A DNA stretch of 9,538 bases, from contig CAJWGQ010000107.1 in the NCBI GenBank assembly GCA_913041025.1, forward strand, positions 1-9,538, written 5' to 3'. The stretch's first letter is position 1. Each line of letters begins with the position of its first letter. Position numbers and translations under genes: made by a program. The stretch comes from an uncultured Gammaproteobacteria bacterium. Its GTDB lineage: Bacteria > Pseudomonadota > Gammaproteobacteria > Pseudomonadales > Azotimanducaceae_A. A model generated the notes under the pieces. The model saw only the letters and a program-made list of their open reading frames with translations. It was not told the origin of the DNA and ran no database searches. Positions 7,383 through 9,538 of the stretch are shown in pieces.

Positions 7383-8135
7383 TTACCGCAAGCTATTGCT
7401 AAAACTCCTCAACTCATTGAGCACTTCATCATCAATAAGCCGCGCTTGTCCTAGAATATCCGCAATATTGTCATTGGGAGGTTTTGTGATAACTAACCTG
7501 CCGCCATGCACACCTAGGAGTTCTCGTGTCTTTGTACTAAGTAATGGTGCGCCAGAGAACCCTGGTCCAATAGCACAGTTGTGTATTAGAAGAGATGGAT
7601 CCTCAATATGGTATGAACGTATTATTCGACAATCTTCAATTGCCCTAATCTTGCCTGCTTGCTTGTCGTAAGCAAGCATTGTTAAGGTAAGGTTTCTTTT
7701 GGAGTTTTTTAATGATTCATGGAATGTTCGTCGCAGTTTCAGAGTAGGCGCATAAAGTTTGCGACTAAGCGAAGCAAAAACCCAGTCTCTTCTCATACCC
7801 TTAAATTCATCGCTATCTTGCAACATTTCCTTCGGCGTGGATATTTTTGAGATGAGGTAATTTTGAAAACGCGTGTTAGAGGCTCTATATGAGCAATTTC
7901 TATAGGCCGAGCGGGTTGTTAGATCAAAAAGTACGTGTGCGGCAGTCATTATAACGGAGTGTTCTTTTCTTTCATGCTGCACATGCGACGCGGTGCCACG
8001 GATTGCTCCATCACAAAATATTGTTCCAACTGCTTCTAGTAAGGTATTTGTTTGATTTTGATTAGCCCAGGTTGCGGGAGTATATATCATGACTACTACA
8101 GCAAGGGTTAATCGTCTGACTAGTTTATTTGTCAT
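7383..8135 (-). CDS. Secreted trypsin-like serine peptidase (chymotrypsin fold)
   Basis: A 250-residue exported peptidase. Residues 1-24 form a signal peptide: basic MTNKLVRR, a hydrophobic stretch to about 20, and likely cleavage after TWA. The mature part carries the chymotrypsin-fold triad: His67 in VIMTAAHVLFD, Asp117 in RRDWVFASL, and Ser194 in GPGFSGAPLLS. LLGVHGG at 207-212 fits the strand after the active serine. Four cysteines (41, 81, 169, 187) could form disulfides, consistent with a periplasmic or extracellular site. There is no PDZ domain, so it is not a DegP/HtrA protease. Its ATG overlaps the stop of the 34-residue gene upstream (ATGA) and it has only a weak GGA ahead, so translation is probably coupled. 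It is the last gene of a three-gene cassette. Its substrate is unknown. Confidence 0.85.
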   Translation of the reverse strand: MTNKLVRRLTLAVVVMIYTPATWANQNQTNTLLEAVGTIFCDGAIRGTASHVQHERKEHSVIMTAAHVLFDLTTRSAYRNCSYRASNTRFQNYLISKISTPKEMLQDSDEFKGMRRDWVFASLSRKLYAPTLKLRRTFHESLKNSKRNLTLTMLAYDKQAGKIRAIEDCRIIRSYHIEDPSLLIHNCAIGPGFSGAPLLSTKTRELLGVHGGRLVITKPPNDNIADILGQARLIDDEVLNELRSFSNSLR

Positions 8136-8236
8136 TTTTCAAATCCAAACTTTGTCAGAGGCTTAGCTAAAAAAATATCTCTACTAGGAGTAACAGAAAA
8201 GCAGAGTAGGGTTATCGTTGCTAGCAGTTTTTTCAT
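8132..8236 (-). CDS. 34-residue signal-peptide-like small protein
   Basis: A 35-codon frame whose ATG (8236-8234) overlaps the stop of the 108-residue gene and whose TGA (8134-8132) overlaps the ATG of the peptidase gene; both junctions read ATGA. The peptide starts MKKLLATITLLCFSV, a classic basic-then-hydrophobic export signal, followed by a short polar, net basic tail rich in Lys, Phe and Pro and ending in GFEK. Cys12 is preceded by TLL, which does not fit a lipobox. Two exact overlaps and a leader-like N-terminus argue that it is translated. It could be a tiny exported or membrane peptide, a peptide that merely carries ribosomes from one gene to the next, or the remnant of a longer exported protein. 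I recognise no family. Confidence 0.6.
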   Translation of the reverse strand: MKKLLATITLLCFSVTPSRDIFLAKPLTKFGFEK

Positions 8237-8559
8237 GATTGCCATCTGTTTATATTTTTAAGTATCCAAAATCCCAACCAAGTGGTGAAAATTGACTTAA
8301 GTGTTTGATGTATGATGATCGGTAAAGAAAACAACCAGTCCAAGAAAGCGTTCCAGAACCATGTGTATAACCACTCAAAAATCGGAAGGAAAAAGCCAAC
8401 GTAGTTCCTGATAAATTCGATATTTGTTAACGATAAAATACTATAGTCTGTCAGGGCAACAATTCCCAAGCCCCATAAGACGATCGCTATTTGCAGAGGA
8501 GTCGTCCAAATGCAGATATAAGCAAACACTCTTATAAGCGAAATCAATCTCACACCCAT
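8233..8559 (-). CDS. Small multi-pass membrane protein, unknown family
   Basis: A 108-residue, strongly hydrophobic, Trp- and Phe-rich protein. Likely membrane segments: about 11-36 (containing VFAYICIWTT and IVLWGLGIVAL), about 53-82 (YVGFFLPIFEWLYTWFWNAF onward, which may be two short passes or a re-entrant hairpin), and about 90-100 (IFTTWLGFWIL). The short ends carry basic residues (Arg4, Arg10; Lys101, Arg105). It has no domain I recognise. It is the first gene of a cassette with a 34-residue peptide and a secreted serine peptidase, joined by ATGA overlaps, so it may anchor or regulate the peptidase. There is no clear ribosome site before the ATG at 8559; a GTG two codons later is possible. 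A promoter-like pair lies very close upstream, so the mRNA leader may be almost absent. Confidence 0.65.
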   Translation of the reverse strand: MGVRLISLIRVFAYICIWTTPLQIAIVLWGLGIVALTDYSILSLTNIEFIRNYVGFFLPIFEWLYTWFWNAFLDWLFSLPIIIHQTLKSIFTTWLGFWILKNINRWQS

Positions 8560-8574
8560 AATTAGAAGATACTA

Positions 8575-8603
8575 CTTATAGCTTCGTTAATCCAATCCGC
8601 CAA
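8575..8603 (-). promoter_or_regulatory. Candidate sigma70-type promoter of the membrane protein/peptidase cassette
   Basis: The minus strand has TTGGCG (8603-8598) and TATAAG (8580-8575) separated by 17 bp; the -35 matches the consensus at 4 of 6 bases and the -10 at 5 of 6. The expected transcript start is near 8568, only about 9 nt ahead of the ATG at 8559. This agrees with the missing ribosome site there. Confidence 0.45.
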
Positions 8604-8625
8604 ATACAGTTGTTGAACTAGATTA

Positions 8626-8640
8626 CTACACTAAGTGTAG
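8626..8640. promoter_or_regulatory. 15-bp palindrome, possible operator
   Basis: CTACACT (8626-8632) and AGTGTAG (8634-8640) are perfect inverted arms around a single A. The site lies between two divergent promoter-like pairs, about 22 bp upstream of the leftward -35 and 46 bp upstream of the rightward -35. That place suits a dimeric activator or a shared regulator. I do not recognise the binding protein, and no regulator gene is next to it. Confidence 0.45.
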
Positions 8641-8686
8641 GTAAAACTCCCAGCTCCAGCTCTACCCTAGCCTGATAAAAATACTT

Positions 8687-8715
8687 TTGAACTCTCGCTC
8701 CTTGTCAATTAAGAT
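8687..8715 (+). promoter_or_regulatory. Candidate sigma70-type promoter of the 127-residue protein gene
   Basis: TTGAAC (8687-8692) and TAAGAT (8710-8715) are separated by 17 bp, each matching the consensus at 4 of 6 bases. Transcription would begin near 8722, leaving a leader of about 28 nt that contains AAGGGG (8738-8743), 6 nt before the ATG at 8750. It argues against an upstream TTG start at 8687 in the same frame. Confidence 0.4.
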
Positions 8716-8749
8716 TATTCTTCATATAAATTCTCAAAAGGGGAAAGTA

Positions 8750-9133
8750 ATGTCTGAAAAAATTGATGATTTTAAAATGGTTCATATCTCTAATGTGTAT
8801 TCGCGTAATTCTGATGGGCAACTAGTTACACAAGTAAACGTAAAGACTGAGGCTGATATGGCCGTTTATGGGGAGGTTTGGGCTACCCTTACTTTTCTAC
8901 AAAATTATGAAACGCCAGATGCCGAAAGTGGAGAAGTTACCTTTGCCGGTGAAGCGTTTAATCCTGACGGTACAAAAACAATCGGCTTTCAAGAGGGTAC
9001 ATGGAAGAAAGTTGGGAAACATGCGGTTGAACTTGAAATGTCTGGGAAAGACAGTCGCGAGGGTGCCTTAAAGACTATAAGTAAAATATCTTTAGAAACT
9101 TTAGTCTGGGAGGGTAGCGTCTATCGCTTATAA
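8750..9133 (+). CDS. 127-residue cytosolic-type protein, unknown family
   Basis: I do not recognise this protein. It begins MSEKIDDFKMVHISNVYSRN, has no signal peptide or membrane segment, and is mildly acidic. Alternating polar and hydrophobic residues (LVTQVNVKTEADMAVYG, VWATLTFLQNY, GEVTFAGEAF) followed by GTWKKVGKHAVELEMSG suggest a small beta-sheet or barrel protein. A resemblance to the calycin or allene-oxide-cyclase-like shape is only an impression. There are no cysteines and no obvious catalytic motif. The start is set by AAGGGG 6 nt before the ATG; the frame stays open 21 codons further upstream to a TTG, but that part overlaps the likely promoter and has no ribosome site. The gene has its own terminator at 9193-9236, so it appears to be transcribed singly. 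It is divergent from the membrane protein/peptidase cassette and may share a regulator with it. Confidence 0.75.
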   Translation: MSEKIDDFKMVHISNVYSRNSDGQLVTQVNVKTEADMAVYGEVWATLTFLQNYETPDAESGEVTFAGEAFNPDGTKTIGFQEGTWKKVGKHAVELEMSGKDSREGALKTISKISLETLVWEGSVYRL

Positions 9134-9192
9134 ATTTGGTCTGCTACTAATTTAGTAATTATTGCCAAACCAACAGGTAGCATTATCCTGGT

Positions 9193-9236
9193 AAGGGCAC
9201 CCAAAATTATTATTTCTGAGTGCCCTTGGTTTTTTT
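9193..9236 (+). terminator. Rho-independent terminator of the 127-residue protein gene
   Basis: AAGGGCAC (9193-9200) and GTGCCCTT (9220-9227) form a perfect 8-bp stem around a 19-nt loop, followed two bases later by seven T (9230-9236). It lies about 60 nt after the stop at 9133. The minus strand has no T-run after the same hairpin, so it would terminate the opposing gene poorly or only by its stem. Confidence 0.85.
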
Positions 9237-9239
9237 ATG

Positions 9240-9538
9240 CTATTGAAGAAGACTGCCGGCGGGCCAAGCTGGACCAGAACGCATTTGGTCAAGTGGACGC
9301 AGTCCTTGATAAACAAATTTTTGAATGCGCTTTCCCTCATAGGTTTCTGTCGTGTAGAAGTTGCCCTGCCCATCGGTAACGATGCTATGAGTGCCGTAGA
9401 ATAAGCCGGATTGACGACCACCTTCGCCAATAACGTACATAACCTCTAGCGTATCCCGATGCACGACATGAACTTTCATATTCGATCCATCCGCCACATA
9501 AATGAATTCTTGATCATCATCCTGAGAAAAAGCAATAT
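9240..9538 (-). CDS. NHL-repeat beta-propeller protein, C-terminal part (starts beyond the window)
   Basis: The frame is open to the right edge of the window, so only the last 98 residues and the TAG at 9242-9240 are seen. Two NHL-type blade strands are visible: EFIYVADGSNMKVHVVH near residues 10-26 and GTHSIVTDGQGNFYTTE followed by GKRIQKFVY near 48-76. The GNxYTTE...GKRxQKF pattern is typical of NHL/SMP-30-like propellers; many relatives are exported, some related to peptidylglycine lyase. NHL propellers usually bind ligands or partners, and enzyme activity cannot be claimed from this fragment. An internal GTG (9497) is not the true start, because the same reading continues upstream with propeller-like sequence. 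The gene converges on the 127-residue protein gene and ends 4 nt past the terminator T-run. Confidence 0.8.
   Translation of the reverse strand, partial: IAFSQDDDQEFIYVADGSNMKVHVVHRDTLEVMYVIGEGGRQSGLFYGTHSIVTDGQGNFYTTETYEGKRIQKFVYQGLRPLDQMRSGPAWPAGSLLQ

Noticed and set aside
8687..8749. Longer form of the 127-residue protein starting at a TTG at 8687 (21 extra residues)
   Set aside because: There is no ribosome site there, the extra part overlaps the likely promoter, and the ATG at 8750 has an excellent AAGGGG.
9143..9157. TACTAAT/TTAGTA inverted repeat just after the 127-residue gene
   Set aside because: Short, A/T-rich and not followed by a T-run; the true terminator is the GC-rich hairpin at 9193-9227.
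1..9538. CRISPR arrays, tRNA or rRNA genes, insertion sequences, attachment sites
   Set aside because: I read both strands for repeated spacers, cloverleaf-like segments, transposase motifs and flanking direct repeats and found none that hold up.

Overview
The window looks like a chromosomal segment of an aerobic, moderately low-GC Gram-negative bacterium. A marine gammaproteobacterium is the best guess, from the style of the proteins only; no rRNA or other marker is present. About three quarters of it is acyl-CoA catabolism. The rest is a compact set of small, poorly known envelope-type genes.

Positions 1-7240 form an acyl-CoA oxidation cluster. A truncated ACAD11-like acyl-CoA dehydrogenase reads leftward out of the window (1-584). 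A divergent promoter region (585-786) separates it from a rightward set: a RhlG-like short-chain dehydrogenase/reductase (787-1566), an MFE1/FadJ-type enoyl-CoA hydratase/3-hydroxyacyl-CoA dehydrogenase (1657-3762), and a complete acyl-CoA dehydrogenase with its own catalytic Glu (3784-4941). That set meets a leftward pair of acyl-CoA dehydrogenases (4938-6077 and 6080-7240) tail to tail, with a 4-nt overlap. The pair resembles the small and large subunits of PimCD/FadE-type heteromeric dehydrogenases, and their motifs are complementary. Together the genes supply alpha,beta-dehydrogenation (four dehydrogenase genes), hydration and 3-hydroxyacyl oxidation. No thiolase, CoA ligase, electron-transfer partner or regulator lies in the window, so the substrate (fatty, branched, dicarboxylic, terpenoid or steroid side-chain acyl-CoA) cannot be fixed.

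Positions 7383-8559 hold a three-gene leftward cassette in which each junction is an ATGA stop/start overlap: a 108-residue multi-pass membrane protein, a 34-residue signal-peptide-like small protein, and a secreted chymotrypsin-fold serine peptidase with an apparent His67-Asp117-Ser194 triad. This is the least familiar part of the window.

Positions 8560-8749 are an AT-rich divergent control region with a plausible sigma70-type promoter on each strand and a 15-bp palindrome between them. It also drives a rightward 127-residue protein of unknown family (8750-9133), followed by a good intrinsic terminator (9193-9236). The window ends in the C-terminal part of a leftward NHL-repeat beta-propeller protein (9240-9538).
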